Below are positions 9,191-19,124 of a DNA stretch of 63,448 bases, in pieces (positions within the stretch are counted from its first letter, which is position 1; every line of letters begins with the position of its first letter). Below the pieces are notes generated by a model. It had not been told where the DNA came from and did not search any database. It saw only the letters and a program-made list of their open reading frames with translations. The stretch is from Nitrospirota bacterium (GTDB lineage: Bacteria; Nitrospirota; Thermodesulfovibrionia; Thermodesulfovibrionales; Dissulfurispiraceae). The position numbers were made by a program, and so were the translations under genes. The DNA lies in the NCBI GenBank assembly GCA_016936655.1, contig JAFGXL010000010.1, forward strand, positions 1 to 63,448, written 5' to 3'.

Positions 9191-10096
9191 TCACAACTGC
9201 TGAATATTAAAGCCCTTCTGCTTAAGAAGATTTACTATGCCTGTTTTACCCACAAGATGGCCTGCGCCGACCACAATGAAATATGTTCCTCTGCTGCTCA
9301 GAATGGATTCTATCTTTGAGGTCATTGTGAAGTTGCGTTCTGTAAAAAGTTTGCGGTAGATATTGTTAAGTTCAGGCGCGCCGGCCATGCCGGACAGCAG
9401 CAGCTTTTCGAGTGAAGCTGCATCACCCCTCTGCCATGAGACTATCAATCTATCCATGTCGCTCTGGAGATTTTCGAGGTCTTTTATTGTGTAGAGCAGA
9501 AACATCTCCTGCTCCTTGTCGCTAAAGGAGTTGAGCAGTGATATCTGGAAGTCAAAATTCTCAAGCTGAAAAATCCTTTTTGTTCCTGACCTTCTGAGAA
9601 AGTGGTTGTCTATCCCGTACGCAGGATCAAATCCGAGCCGCCGCATCGAGATGTCCATAAGAGTCATTGCGACCATCCAGGGTTTTGTCTTCTGGAATAT
9701 GCTTATGTCGAGTCCTGTTTCGCGCAGCTTTGCTTCTGCAAGCCTGTAGTTTGTTTCAGAGATGGATGATCTGAGTGTTCTGCTGTCAGTATAAGCTGCG
9801 TTTGCGCTTATTACGCCTGCTGCCTTGCTAATGTCAAGGGCAGTCAGGTTAACTTCTACAACGAGCGAATCCGAGCTGCGGAATGCTGATTCAATGACAG
9901 GATTCAGTGGGTACATTTCTGGCTTCATCAGATGTATCGAGCCGAGGATGTATGCTGTTGAGTTTGGAGCTGTTACTCTCCAGAGAAAGTTCTGCTGTTT
10001 TTCAGCAGCCAGACTGACAGACCCGGCAGCAGCCATGCATATGATGCAGAAGATAAAAAAGAATAGATGCAGCAGGCCCTGTTTCAGGCTTTTCAT
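9191..10096 (-). CDS. TraB/GumN family secreted protein
   Basis: 301 residues with a signal peptide (hydrophobic residues about 10-30). The body opens with FLWRV, then YILGSIHLMKP, the conserved N-terminal motif of the TraB/GumN (erythromycin-esterase-like EreA/ChaN-like) superfamily, and ends with FIVVGAGHLVGKTGIVNLL, the conserved C-terminal GAGH. These residues form the putative metal or catalytic centre in the family. The biochemical role is unknown. A GGAGC site lies before the ATG. It follows gatB on the same strand. Confidence 0.85.
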   Translation of the reverse strand: MKSLKQGLLHLFFFIFCIICMAAAGSVSLAAEKQQNFLWRVTAPNSTAYILGSIHLMKPEMYPLNPVIESAFRSSDSLVVEVNLTALDISKAAGVISANAAYTDSRTLRSSISETNYRLAEAKLRETGLDISIFQKTKPWMVAMTLMDISMRRLGFDPAYGIDNHFLRRSGTKRIFQLENFDFQISLLNSFSDKEQEMFLLYTIKDLENLQSDMDRLIVSWQRGDAASLEKLLLSGMAGAPELNNIYRKLFTERNFTMTSKIESILSSRGTYFIVVGAGHLVGKTGIVNLLKQKGFNIQQL

Positions 10097-10109
10097 GAAA
10101 GCTCCTTTT

Positions 10110-11570
10110 TTAGAGGCCGAGTTTCTGTTTCAATATCTCGTTGACCATTCCCGGGTTTGCCTTGCCTTTTGTTGATTTCATGATTTGTCCGACAAGAAAG
10201 CCGAGCAGCTTCTCCTCGCCGGCCTTTAGCCTCTCGACCTCAGCAGGGTTTCCGTTTATAGCATCAGCAACAGCCTGTTCAATGGCAGAGCTGTCGCTTA
10301 TCTGAACCAGCCCCTTTTCCTTCACAATGGCTTCAGCATCTTTGCCTGTTTTGTACATCTCTTCAAATACTGTTTTTGCTATCTTGCCGCTTATGGTTCC
10401 TTTGTCAATAAGCCTTAGCATATCAGCGAGCATGGATGGCTTGAGTCTGCAATCTTCAATTGCAGTGCCGTCTTCATTCAACAGCTTTGTCATGTCGCCC
10501 ATTATCCAGTTTGCTGCTGCTTTTGGACTGCCTCCGGCCTGAACAACATTCTCAAACCAGTCTGAGAGCGCACTTTCTGATGCGAGCATCTCAGCATCCT
10601 GCTCAGGCAGACTGTATTCGTTCATGAACCTGTTGATTTTTTTGTCAGGCAGTTCAGGCAGGCCGGATTTTATTTCATCGATCCATTCCAGAGAGACCTC
10701 TATTGGCACGAGGTCAGGATCAGGAAAGTAGCGGTAGTCATGCGCCTCTTCTTTTGAACGCATCGAGTTTGTGACTCCGGCTGTAGAATCCCAAAGCCTG
10801 GTCTCCTGTATGATTTTTCCGCCGTCCTCTATCACCTTTATCTGGCGTTTTATCTCGTACTCTATCGCCTTTTCCACAAATTTAAATGAGTTGATGTTCT
10901 TAAGCTCTGTCCTTGTGCCGAACTCTTTTGCGCCGACAGGCCTTACAGACACATTCGCATCGCACCTTAGAGAGCCTTGCTCCATGTTGCCGTCGCATAC
11001 CCCGAGGTATCTCAGTATGGTCCTCATCTTCTTCATGTATGCTGAAGCCTCTTCAGGGCTTCTGAGATCAGGCTCTGAAACAATCTCCATCAGCGGAGTG
11101 CCTGTCCTGTTGAGGTCAACAAGGCTGTAGTTGCTGCCCGATTCGTGTATGCTCTTTCCGGCATCCTCTTCCATATGGATGCGTGTTATGCCGATGGTCC
11201 TGTGTTCACCATTTACAGTTATGTCAATATGGCCGCCTTCGCATATGGGCAGCTCATACTGGCTTATCTGGTATGCCTTTGGCAGGTCAGGATAGAAGTA
11301 GTTCTTTCTCGCAAATCTGCTCTGTCTTGATATTCGGCAGTTCATGGCGAGTCCTGTTTTTATCGAGAATTCGACAGCCTTTTTATTAAGCACAGGAAGT
11401 ACCCCGGGCAGCCCTTCGCATACTGGACAGGTTTGTGTATTTGGTTCTGATCCGAATGTTGTTGAGCAGCCGCAGAATATCTTTGATTCAGTCAGCATCT
11501 GGGCATGCACCTCAAGCCCTATAACTGCCTCATACTTTCCGTTTCCGTATGTTAAAGTGTAATTTGTCAT
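10110..11570 (-). CDS. gatB: Asp/Glu-tRNA(Asn/Gln) amidotransferase subunit B
   Basis: 486 residues. GatB phosphorylates and transamidates misacylated Glu-tRNA-Gln or Asp-tRNA-Asn. [12 protein letters not shown] at the N-terminus, CPVC of the zinc site, and the tail domain ending [11 protein letters not shown] are typical. ATG 11570 overlaps the gatA stop (TAATG), so translation is coupled; an upstream in-frame start would run into gatA. gatC is not here but at 25063-25350. Confidence 0.96.
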   Translation of the reverse strand: MTNYTLTYGNGKYEAVIGLEVHAQMLTESKIFCGCSTTFGSEPNTQTCPVCEGLPGVLPVLNKKAVEFSIKTGLAMNCRISRQSRFARKNYFYPDLPKAYQISQYELPICEGGHIDITVNGEHRTIGITRIHMEEDAGKSIHESGSNYSLVDLNRTGTPLMEIVSEPDLRSPEEASAYMKKMRTILRYLGVCDGNMEQGSLRCDANVSVRPVGAKEFGTRTELKNINSFKFVEKAIEYEIKRQIKVIEDGGKIIQETRLWDSTAGVTNSMRSKEEAHDYRYFPDPDLVPIEVSLEWIDEIKSGLPELPDKKINRFMNEYSLPEQDAEMLASESALSDWFENVVQAGGSPKAAANWIMGDMTKLLNEDGTAIEDCRLKPSMLADMLRLIDKGTISGKIAKTVFEEMYKTGKDAEAIVKEKGLVQISDSSAIEQAVADAINGNPAEVERLKAGEEKLLGFLVGQIMKSTKGKANPGMVNEILKQKLGL

Positions 11571-13024
11571 TAAATCTGCGGCCTCCTCTTGTGCCATTCT
11601 GTGCTCTGTTCAAACGCATATGCAGCACTAAAGATGGATGATTCGTCAAAATGCTTTCCGATTATCTGGAGCCCTATCGGCAGGCCTGATGAAGAAAATC
11701 CGCAGGGTAGAGATATTGCCGGCACTCCTGCAAGGTTTACGGATATTGTGAATATGTCAGACAGATACATCTGGAGAGGGTCTGTTGACTTCTCTCCGAC
11801 TCTGAATGCAGGAGTCGGCGCAGTTGGAGTTACTATAATATCAACGGATTGAAATGCCTTGTCAAAGTCCTGCTTTATAAGCGTACGCACCTGCTGCGCC
11901 TTTTTGTAGTATGCGTCATAGTATCCAGCTGATAGAGCGTATGTGCCGAGCATTATCCTGCGCTTCACCTCAGGCCCAAAGCCCTGCGCCCTTGTGTTCA
12001 TGTACATATCAATCAGATCTTTACCCTGCGCCCTGAAGCCGTATCTCACTCCATCGTAGCGCGCGAGGTTTGATGATGCCTCTGATGTTGCAAGCAGATA
12101 GTATGTTGCAACTGCAAAGCCTGTATGCGGCAGAGAAACCTCTACAGGAACAGCTCCGAGGGATTCCAGCTTGCTTATAGCCTCTTTTACTGATGCCTCC
12201 ACCTCTTTGTCCATGCCATCTATGAAGTATTCACCGGGTATGCCTATCTTCATGCCTTTAATATCTTTACCAAGAGACTCTGTAAAATCCGGAACATGTA
12301 CTGGAGCTGATGTTGAGTCGAGAGGGTCATGTCCTGCGATTGCATTGAGCAGTATGGCAGAGTCTGTAACATCTTTTGTTAATGGCCCGATCTGGTCGAG
12401 TGAAGAAGCGAATGCTACAAGGCCGTATCTTGAGACGAGCCCGTAAGTCGGCTTCATGCCCACAACACCGCAGAGTGATGCAGGCTGCCTTATCGAGCCG
12501 CCTGTGTCAGATCCTAGAGCTGCTATGCATTCGTCAGCTGCAACTGCTGCTGCTGAGCCTCCGCTGCTGCCGCCCGGTACGCACTCTATGTTCCAGGGAT
12601 TTTTCGTTGTATGAAATGCGGAATTCTCAGTTGAAGAGCCCATAGCAAATTCGTCCATGTTCAGTTTGCCGGTCATCACATAACCCTGTCTGAGCATTTT
12701 TGATGTAGCTGTGCTCTCGTATGTCGGTATGAAGTTAGCGAGCATTTTTGATCCGCAGGTTGTGCGTATGCCCTTTGTGCACATGTTGTCTTTTACAGCT
12801 ATTGGTATGCCTGTTAGAAGATTAGGTCTGCCAGATGCGATAATTGCGGCAGCGTCTTGAGCCATTTTGGCTGCGTTGTCCTTTGGTATGCTTATATATG
12901 CTTTTATGCTTTCTTCAACAACATCTGCGCGATTGTATACATCGCTCAGGATATCTGAGGGGCTTATCTCCCTGTTGTCGAGCAGTTTTCTCAGTTCATG
13001 AATGGTGAGTTCATTGAGTTTCAA
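11570..13024 (-). CDS. gatA: Asp/Glu-tRNA(Asn/Gln) amidotransferase subunit A
   Basis: 484-residue amidase that releases ammonia from glutamine for GatB. The Ser-cisSer-Lys triad is visible: Lys in GIPIAVKDN, and the Ser residues in [12 protein letters not shown] and [14 protein letters not shown] 13024 is chosen as start because GGAGG is spaced 5 nt upstream and the protein then begins close to NELTIHELR, as in other GatA; a second TTG at 13051 has no such site. Confidence 0.95.
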   Translation of the reverse strand: MKLNELTIHELRKLLDNREISPSDILSDVYNRADVVEESIKAYISIPKDNAAKMAQDAAAIIASGRPNLLTGIPIAVKDNMCTKGIRTTCGSKMLANFIPTYESTATSKMLRQGYVMTGKLNMDEFAMGSSTENSAFHTTKNPWNIECVPGGSSGGSAAAVAADECIAALGSDTGGSIRQPASLCGVVGMKPTYGLVSRYGLVAFASSLDQIGPLTKDVTDSAILLNAIAGHDPLDSTSAPVHVPDFTESLGKDIKGMKIGIPGEYFIDGMDKEVEASVKEAISKLESLGAVPVEVSLPHTGFAVATYYLLATSEASSNLARYDGVRYGFRAQGKDLIDMYMNTRAQGFGPEVKRRIMLGTYALSAGYYDAYYKKAQQVRTLIKQDFDKAFQSVDIIVTPTAPTPAFRVGEKSTDPLQMYLSDIFTISVNLAGVPAISLPCGFSSSGLPIGLQIIGKHFDESSIFSAAYAFEQSTEWHKRRPQI

Positions 13025-13072
13025 AGTTTCCTCCGGAAGGCGGCTTTGCAATCTATAATTCTATCACTCTGA

Positions 13073-13078
13073 TATAAT
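13073..13078 (+). promoter_or_regulatory. Predicted -10 box for rluD
   Basis: A perfect TATAAT ends 13 nt before the rluD ATG. No convincing -35 box and no ribosome binding site are seen, so the leader would be only about 6-7 nt. Confidence 0.45.
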
Positions 13079-13091
13079 AGTTTTCAAGAAA

Positions 13092-14024
13092 ATGAAAGAG
13101 ATATTGAGAGCATCGGAAGAAGACGCAGGGAAAAGGCTGGATGTCTTTGTGGCAGACAGAGCATCACTAACACGCTCTCGCGTGCAGAAACTTATTGAAG
13201 AGGGTCTGATAACCGTAAACGGTCTTTCAGCAGCAAGCAGCAGGAGGATGGCTGCTGACGATCAGATTAGCATACAGCTGCCGCATGAGCAGGAGATGCA
13301 GCTTGTGCCAGAGGACATACCTCTTAAAATACTTTTCAAGGATGATTATCTGGCTGTGGTAGACAAGCCCGCCGGCATGGTTGTATATCCATCAGCAGGA
13401 CACAACAGCGGCACACTTTTAAATGCGCTGCTCTATCAATCAGGCAAACTCGCCAATATCGGCGGGCCGGTCAGAAACGGAGTTGTGCATAGGCTCGACA
13501 AGGATACAACAGGCGTTATGGTTGTGGCGCTTGATGACGCTGCTTATCACGGACTGGTTGAGCAGTTCAAAGAGAGAACAATTAGCCGCAAATATGTTGC
13601 ACTGGTTTATGGGTCTTTTAAAGAAGACTCTGGCGAGATATCCCTAGGCATAGGCAGGTCTTCTGCAGACAGAAAAAAGATGTCAACAAAGGCGAAGATT
13701 AAAAAAGCTGCTGTTACATCATGGCGTGAACTCAAAAGGTACGGCATAGCCACTCTGATAGAGGCTAAGCTCGCAACAGGCCGTACGCATCAGATAAGGG
13801 TACACTTTGCTGATATAGGCCACTCAGTACTTGGAGATGATACATATGGAAATAAAAAAGTTATAAATGTTCATAAGCACAGGATAGAGTTTCCGCGCCA
13901 GATGCTGCATGCAAAAAAACTCGGGTTCACCCATCCTGTGACAGGCAAATATATGGAGTTCAGAAGCTCGCTGCCTGAAGATATGCAGAAGTGTATAGAA
14001 ATGCTTGAGAAGCTGTACGACTAG
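13092..14024 (+). CDS. rluD: RluA-family 23S rRNA pseudouridine synthase (RluD-like)
   Basis: 310 residues. An N-terminal S4 RNA-binding domain (KRLDVFVADRASLTRSRVQKLIEEG) precedes the catalytic domain with VVHRLDKDTTG, in which the Asp is the nucleophile, and ATGRTHQIRVH. DKPAGMVV is the other family motif. The combination of S4 plus RluA catalytic domain matches RluD/RluC. I prefer RluD by length and motif spacing, but the target uridine cannot be read from sequence. It is divergent from gatA. Confidence 0.88.
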   Translation: MKEILRASEEDAGKRLDVFVADRASLTRSRVQKLIEEGLITVNGLSAASSRRMAADDQISIQLPHEQEMQLVPEDIPLKILFKDDYLAVVDKPAGMVVYPSAGHNSGTLLNALLYQSGKLANIGGPVRNGVVHRLDKDTTGVMVVALDDAAYHGLVEQFKERTISRKYVALVYGSFKEDSGEISLGIGRSSADRKKMSTKAKIKKAAVTSWRELKRYGIATLIEAKLATGRTHQIRVHFADIGHSVLGDDTYGNKKVINVHKHRIEFPRQMLHAKKLGFTHPVTGKYMEFRSSLPEDMQKCIEMLEKLYD

Positions 14025-14098
14025 TTAATTGCTCTATTTTTATTAATGCTATGTTTCACAATTCAAGACCTGAATATGCTAAAATAACTGCTCAACCT

Positions 14099-14172
14099 GC
14101 GCCCATAGCTCAGCTGGATAGAGCGTCGGACTACGAATCCGCAGGCCGGGGGTTCGAATCCCTCTGGGCGCG
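14099..14172 (+). tRNA. tRNA-Arg (anticodon ACG)
   Basis: A 74-nt cloverleaf: acceptor GCGCCCA pairs with TGGGCGC, the anticodon stem TCGGA/TCCGC (one G-G or closing mismatch allowed) encloses CTACGAA with anticodon ACG, and GGTTCGAATCC forms the T arm. CCA is not encoded. It lies 75 nt after rluD. ACG is normally edited to ICG by TadA. Confidence 0.93.
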
Positions 14173-14205
14173 CTTTTCCCGTCTTACTTTTCTAATTTTC
14201 TTCGT

Positions 14206-14211
14206 TATAAT
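14206..14211 (+). promoter_or_regulatory. Predicted -10 box upstream of the heme-sensor gene
   Basis: Perfect TATAAT, with a weak TTACTT 16 nt upstream. It precedes a leader of roughly 150 nt before the ATG at 14368. Confidence 0.35.
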
Positions 14212-14367
14212 TTAATTAAAGGCTATGGCATACATAGATCTTGTAGGAAAATTCTCAACAGGTATTAATTTTTTTTCGCAGCTCCCGATAATTAATTCAG
14301 AAGCCTGTAATGGATCTAAATGCCTCATTTTGAGACAAGTAACAATACAAGAGCAGAGGAGGTTTAT

Positions 14368-15105
14368 ATGCAGAGAATTAAGTTTTTCGCAATTCTGCTG
14401 GTTGTTTTCTCAATGGTTATGTTTGTTTCACTCCAAACACCATCAGCAGGTTCAAAGGAAGAGGCTATCGCAAAGGCGATAACAGACTATCTGATTGAGG
14501 CCAGAGGAGTAATGGCCAGAAATCAGTCACTTATTAATGATGCATCAAAAGGCGACAAGGGTTATACACCAGAGTTTTTTGAGGCGCAGGTAGTAGAAAG
14601 CCTGAAGGCTAAGGGTATAGATCTGAAGGGTGCAAATGCCGGTGATCCTGTTGGCAAGGCTCTTATAGATGTTAACGCTGCTGCAAAAGAAGTTGTTGCT
14701 GATGCTCAGCCTGTAATAAATGAGAAGGGCAAAGGATTTAAGGCATTTACACCTGCTATATTCGGTGCAAGAACTGGAGACAAGTTCTACAAAATGACAG
14801 GCATAAGGCTTAAGCAGACAAGCATAAAATTCAGAGGAGACTATAACAGACCTGATGAATTTGAAGAGGCATACCTAAAGAAGTTCGAGGCTGCTGAATG
14901 GCAGAAGGGCAAGTCAATTGTTGAAGAGGCAAAGCTTGGCGGAAGAAATGTTGTTCGCTCAATGACACCTCTTTACATTGCCAAAGCATGTCTTCCATGC
15001 CACGGAGACCCTAAGGGCGAGATCGATATATCCGGCCGCGTAAAGGAAGGATATAAAGAGGGTGAATTAAGAGGCGCGATCAGCACAGTTGTTCCTATTA
15101 GATAA
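14368..15105 (+). CDS. DUF3365 (Tll0287-like) secreted c-type heme protein
   Basis: 245 residues. A signal peptide (about residues 1-27, ending PSAG) is followed by a helical domain whose C-terminal part holds KACLPCHGDP, a CXXCH heme c motif. This fits the DUF3365/Tll0287-like domain, a PAS-like fold with heme, found alone or as the sensor part of signalling proteins. ATG 14368 is chosen for its AGGAGG site. It lies 119 nt upstream of a chemoreceptor on the same strand, which suggests a periplasmic redox or gas signal feeding chemotaxis; that coupling is inference. Confidence 0.85.
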   Translation: MQRIKFFAILLVVFSMVMFVSLQTPSAGSKEEAIAKAITDYLIEARGVMARNQSLINDASKGDKGYTPEFFEAQVVESLKAKGIDLKGANAGDPVGKALIDVNAAAKEVVADAQPVINEKGKGFKAFTPAIFGARTGDKFYKMTGIRLKQTSIKFRGDYNRPDEFEEAYLKKFEAAEWQKGKSIVEEAKLGGRNVVRSMTPLYIAKACLPCHGDPKGEIDISGRVKEGYKEGELRGAISTVVPIR

Positions 15106-15116
15106 TGTGTATTAAA

Positions 15117-15151
15117 GACAGGGGCTCGGTTATACAGCGCCAGCCCCTGTC
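15117..15151 (+). terminator. Hairpin after the heme-protein gene
   Basis: GACAGGGGCT (15117-15126) pairs perfectly with AGCCCCTGTC (15142-15151). No T-run follows, so it could be an mRNA 3'-stabilising hairpin or an inefficient terminator between this gene and the chemoreceptor. Confidence 0.55.
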
Positions 15152-15224
15152 ATATACAAAGAGCTTCAAATTTAATATAATTTTAAACAATGGGTTATAA
15201 AAAACTGTGAGAGAGGGAACTTGA

Positions 15225-17753
15225 ATGCTTATAACTAAAATACTTAACAAGCTTTCTATAAAAAAGATGGTGGTGCTTAACAGCTTGCTGATTTTCAGTA
15301 TAGCCTGTGGAGCCACGCTCTTTACCCTTATCAGCACAGGATTCATACAGGAAAAATTATCTCATCTCACCTCACAGTCTACCCCATTTCAGGTAAAAAC
15401 CATACAGGCGCAGGCAACTCTTCAGGAAGCTACAACTGTGCTTAACAAGATGGCTACATCACCAAATCCAAAAGACCTTGAAGACAAAAAGATTCAGATG
15501 GACAAGGTGCTTGTTGATCTTAAGACAGTGAGCACTGATCTTACAGCCCTGTCAATGGGTGATGACAGAATTGAAAAGGTTGTTGACGATTTTAAAAAGA
15601 CATCAGATACAGTATATTCAGTCACAAAAGAGAAGCAGAACGCAGAGACAACAGCAAAGGCAGCCGGCAAGAATATGTCTGTAAAGCTTGCAGAGATAGC
15701 AAAAAGGCTTCAGGAGATAGATACAAAGATACAGAACATACAAAAAGGAGCATCCACAAAGCTTAATACAGCATCAGGAACAGTTACAAGGGCATTTGGT
15801 GTTGTAAGAGACCTTTATGATTTTTCAAAAATACTTCGCGATGTAGAAGTAGCATATAGTGAGCTTAGGCGTTCAGATAACAAGGCTATGCTTGATATAG
15901 CAAAAGGTAAATTCTTTCTGGCCAGCAACAAGGTGCTGAGCGCTGATTTTCTCAAGGCAAGATCAAAGGACGCAGAGATAAAGAAGCTATACGACAGGAT
16001 GAAGGATATTCAAGATACTGTAATGGTTAAGGGCGGTACAGCAGATCTTCTTGATGCATATATAAAGGATAAATCCCCAGCCTCAAAAAAGAAGTTTGAT
16101 GATTCTGATTCTAAGGTGGGCAGCAAACTGTACACGCTTTCCTCGGAAATAACAGGCTATATGGATGCACAGCTTGAAGATATATCATTCAGCAGCAGGG
16201 ATCTTACAGATTCTGTAAAGGTTTCAGGTCTTTCAAATAATGTTCTTCTTCTCAGTTCAGAGCTTATATCAATAGGATATTCTATAGAAGGAGATGCAGC
16301 AAGATTGCTGCTGTCTGAAAATGAACAGGCTCTTAATGTTCAGGTTAATTCGCTTAATGCAAAGTTTAACAGTGTTGATGGCACAATAAAAAAGCTTACA
16401 GATATGTTTGTAACTATGGGCAGAAAGGATGATATAGCCTTTCTCAAAAAGGTTGGAGAATTTTTTAAGGATATAAAGGGCACTCTTACAGGCGGTAATG
16501 GACTGTCCAGCCGTATTGCCATGACACTCAAGGCTCAGCAGAGGGCAATGGCAATAAGTCAGGAAATAGAGAAGATGGTCTCTGAGCAGCAGCAGAAGAG
16601 CAAAATAGGCCTCACAAAGGCTACTGGTGAGCAGGAAAAGGCTACAAAAGAGGTCTCTAGGATTGTTAAGTTCACTCTTTCCGGCTCTATAGTAATGGGT
16701 TTAGTTGCTATATTAATCGGACTAATTGCTGGTACGCTGGGTGGCAGGGCTGTGAGCAACTCGCTTTCTCAGGTAACTAATGTTGCCAATGCGATTGCAC
16801 AGGGCGATCTTTCAAAGGATATAAAAGTTGAGGGGCCTCCAGAGATTCGTTCTATGGGAGAGAGTTTTGTAAAGATGAAGACAGATCTGAAGGACATGAT
16901 CCAGAAGATCATAGATTCAGCAAATGTGGTTACATCAAATTCTTCACAGATAATGGGTACTGCTGAGGAGCTGAGCGGCAATATGCATAACCAGGCTTTT
17001 CAGGTGGAGCAGGCTGCGTCATCCATAGAGGAGATGAGCCAGACTGTTGCTGATGTTGCAAAGAATGCCTCAAACGCTGCAATTGAATCTAAAAAAGCAT
17101 CAGAAACCGCAGATAAGGGCAGAAGCGCTGTTGAGGCTACAGTCAATGAGATGAATCAGATTGTTACAACATTTCAGCATATTTCTGACACTATACAAAA
17201 ACTTGGCGCAAGGTCTGATGAGATCGGTAAGATAGTAAGTGTTATTAACGATATAGCAGAGCAGACAAACCTGCTGGCTCTTAATGCTGCGATTGAAGCA
17301 GCAAGAGCTGGAGAGCAGGGCAGAGGTTTTGCTGTTGTTGCTGATGAGGTGCGCAAATTGGCAGAGAGGACATCTGATGCCACAGGTCAGATAGGCAGCA
17401 TGATACGCGGCATACAGACAGAGATTGGCGAGTCAATAAATTCTATGGAGACAGGCACAACTATGGTAGGCAAGAGTGTAGAGACTGCAAAACACTCGCA
17501 GAATCTGCTTGATGATATAGTTCACTCATCCAATACCAGTTCAGAGATGATACAGCTTATAGCAACAGCTGCTGAAGAACTTTCACAGGTATCTGACAGC
17601 ATATCTGAAAATATGGATAAGGTCTCTTCGCACGCTAAGACTTCAGAAGAGTCTGCAAACTTTATGAAGACCACTTCTGAGGAGCTTGCTGAGCTGGCTG
17701 AAGGGCTTCATAAGCTTGTGCTCTGGTTTAAGCTTGAAGAGGATAGGAATTAA
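15225..17753 (+). CDS. Methyl-accepting chemotaxis protein
   Basis: 842 residues. Transmembrane segment 1 is at about residues 17-37, followed by a very long (about 450-residue) periplasmic region rich in Lys, Asp and Ser and predicted helical. Transmembrane segment 2 is near 485-510, then a HAMP domain and a cytoplasmic coiled coil. The signalling tip [19 protein letters not shown], near residue 680, contacts CheA and CheW. No known ligand-binding fold is recognised in the periplasmic part. It ends [12 protein letters not shown], without an obvious CheR-tethering pentapeptide. No other chemotaxis gene is nearby. Confidence 0.93.
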   Translation: MLITKILNKLSIKKMVVLNSLLIFSIACGATLFTLISTGFIQEKLSHLTSQSTPFQVKTIQAQATLQEATTVLNKMATSPNPKDLEDKKIQMDKVLVDLKTVSTDLTALSMGDDRIEKVVDDFKKTSDTVYSVTKEKQNAETTAKAAGKNMSVKLAEIAKRLQEIDTKIQNIQKGASTKLNTASGTVTRAFGVVRDLYDFSKILRDVEVAYSELRRSDNKAMLDIAKGKFFLASNKVLSADFLKARSKDAEIKKLYDRMKDIQDTVMVKGGTADLLDAYIKDKSPASKKKFDDSDSKVGSKLYTLSSEITGYMDAQLEDISFSSRDLTDSVKVSGLSNNVLLLSSELISIGYSIEGDAARLLLSENEQALNVQVNSLNAKFNSVDGTIKKLTDMFVTMGRKDDIAFLKKVGEFFKDIKGTLTGGNGLSSRIAMTLKAQQRAMAISQEIEKMVSEQQQKSKIGLTKATGEQEKATKEVSRIVKFTLSGSIVMGLVAILIGLIAGTLGGRAVSNSLSQVTNVANAIAQGDLSKDIKVEGPPEIRSMGESFVKMKTDLKDMIQKIIDSANVVTSNSSQIMGTAEELSGNMHNQAFQVEQAASSIEEMSQTVADVAKNASNAAIESKKASETADKGRSAVEATVNEMNQIVTTFQHISDTIQKLGARSDEIGKIVSVINDIAEQTNLLALNAAIEAARAGEQGRGFAVVADEVRKLAERTSDATGQIGSMIRGIQTEIGESINSMETGTTMVGKSVETAKHSQNLLDDIVHSSNTSSEMIQLIATAAEELSQVSDSISENMDKVSSHAKTSEESANFMKTTSEELAELAEGLHKLVLWFKLEEDRN

Positions 17754-17782
17754 TCAGACAAAAAAAGGAAAATGCAGTTTAT

Positions 17783-17820
17783 AAAAATATGGGGTCAGCT
17801 AGCTGACCCCATATTTTTTT
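17783..17820. terminator. Bidirectional terminator between chemoreceptor and thyX
   Basis: A perfect palindrome: ATGGGGTCAGCT then AGCTGACCCCAT, flanked by A-run and T-run (17783-17820). It serves the chemoreceptor on the plus strand. On the minus strand it contains the thyX stop codon and its last codons. Confidence 0.85.
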
Positions 17821-18527
17821 CTTACGCTCTTTATCTTTCCGCAAGAGTATTCACCCTCAGGGCAAGGAGCGAAAAGGCAGCCAGGACCTGATTTGGCAAA
17901 TATAACAGGCGCAGCCTCTTTTGCCAGCCTAAGCATTTCTTCAGCCATATATCTTATCTCCCACTGTGCCCTGTTGCAGCATCTCTGACGGAAAAAGTGG
18001 ATAAGCTCCCTTGCGTTCATCGTTATTATTATCTTTGTCTCGGCTGCATTGGGCAGTACGAATCTCGCATCCTGATTTGCAGCCTCACCCTCGATGCCTG
18101 ATGAGTTGAGCTGTTCAACAATATGGTCGTAGGCTTTCTGGCAGTCTGCCATAAAATTTCTGAAATATTCAGTCAGCTCTTTGTCAGTCTTTATCGATTC
18201 TGGTATCACATAGTCAAACCCTGAAGATTCATTAACATACCTCTGTGACTGCTGGGAATATGATGCTATTCTGTGTCGCACAAGCTGGTGCGAGCATGCC
18301 CTTGATATGCCCTCTACTGCAAATGTGAATGTTACATGCTCCACAGGGCTCATATGTCCCATCTTCATAAGCCGTTCAACAAAAGCGCGCTGGTCTTTTG
18401 CTGCTGTCTTGCCCTTTAGCGTAGAAATTTCAGCAGGACTGTAACATAGCTTCGCGGCCATAGCCACAGTCTCTTCAGGCTGGGGGGTATGTTTTAGAAG
18501 TATTACCTTCAATTTTGCTTCGGGCAT
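17799..18527 (-). CDS. thyX: Flavin-dependent thymidylate synthase
   Basis: 242 residues. ThyX makes dTMP from dUMP using FAD and methylenetetrahydrofolate. The signature RHRxxSxxxxSxR is present as RHRIASYSQQSQR, and the dUMP and FAD segments (ELIHFFRQRCCNRAQWEIR) follow. The last residues (KKYGVS) and the stop are encoded within the terminator palindrome. A Cys-rich tail (GCLFAPCPEGEYSCG) is present, common in longer ThyX. It starts directly after the hisB stop. No thyA is seen. Confidence 0.96.
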   Translation of the reverse strand: MPEAKLKVILLKHTPQPEETVAMAAKLCYSPAEISTLKGKTAAKDQRAFVERLMKMGHMSPVEHVTFTFAVEGISRACSHQLVRHRIASYSQQSQRYVNESSGFDYVIPESIKTDKELTEYFRNFMADCQKAYDHIVEQLNSSGIEGEAANQDARFVLPNAAETKIIITMNARELIHFFRQRCCNRAQWEIRYMAEEMLRLAKEAAPVIFAKSGPGCLFAPCPEGEYSCGKIKSVRKKYGVS

Positions 18528-19112
18528 CTACAGCTTTCCTTTTGTTGTAGGAAGTTTTTTCATCCTTGGTTCTATAGATACTGCATTCATCAGGGACTTG
18601 GCAAATGCCTTGAATATGGCTTCATATATATGATGCAGATCGCGTCCATACCTTACATTTATATGAAGATTCATCATTGCATGGTTGCTGAGGGATCTAA
18701 AAAAATCTTCAAATAGTGATGTCTCCAGATCTTTCAGTATGCCGCTTGCAGGTTTAACCTTGTATATAAGATAAGGCCTGCCGCTCAGGTCTAGAGTAAC
18801 CTCTGCAAGACTCTCATCCATCGGAATACATATATGTCCGTATCTTCTGATGCCCTTCTTGTTGTTGAGAGCTTTTTTTATTGCTTCCCCGAATGTTATG
18901 CCAAGGTCTTCCATAAGGTGGTGGTAATCTATGTCTGTATCGCCCTTTGCCCTGACTTTAAGGTCAAACATGCCATGAAAAGCAAAAAGGTTGAGCATGT
19001 GATCCATAAAAGGTACGGATGTCTTTATATCAGTATTGCCGCTGCCGTCCAAATTGATTGTCACAGATATCTGTGTTTCTTTTGTCTTTCTCACTATAGA
19101 AGCTTTTCTCAT
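18528..19112 (-). CDS. hisB: Imidazoleglycerol-phosphate dehydratase
   Basis: 194-residue monofunctional HisB of histidine synthesis. Metal-binding repeats are visible: FMDHMLNLFAFHG and DYHHLMEDLGI in the first half, SNHAMMNLHI and HHIYEAIFKAFA in the second. There is no fused histidinol-phosphatase domain. It lies between hisC and thyX on the same strand, with 12 nt to hisC, so a hisC-hisB-thyX operon is likely. Confidence 0.96.
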   Translation of the reverse strand: MRKASIVRKTKETQISVTINLDGSGNTDIKTSVPFMDHMLNLFAFHGMFDLKVRAKGDTDIDYHHLMEDLGITFGEAIKKALNNKKGIRRYGHICIPMDESLAEVTLDLSGRPYLIYKVKPASGILKDLETSLFEDFFRSLSNHAMMNLHINVRYGRDLHHIYEAIFKAFAKSLMNAVSIEPRMKKLPTTKGKL

Positions 19113-19124
19113 TATGCCTCCCGC

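Noticed and set aside
9188-9193. TGATCA formed by two abutting stop codons as a regulatory palindrome
   Set aside because: It simply results from convergent genes ending with TGA next to each other without a spacer.
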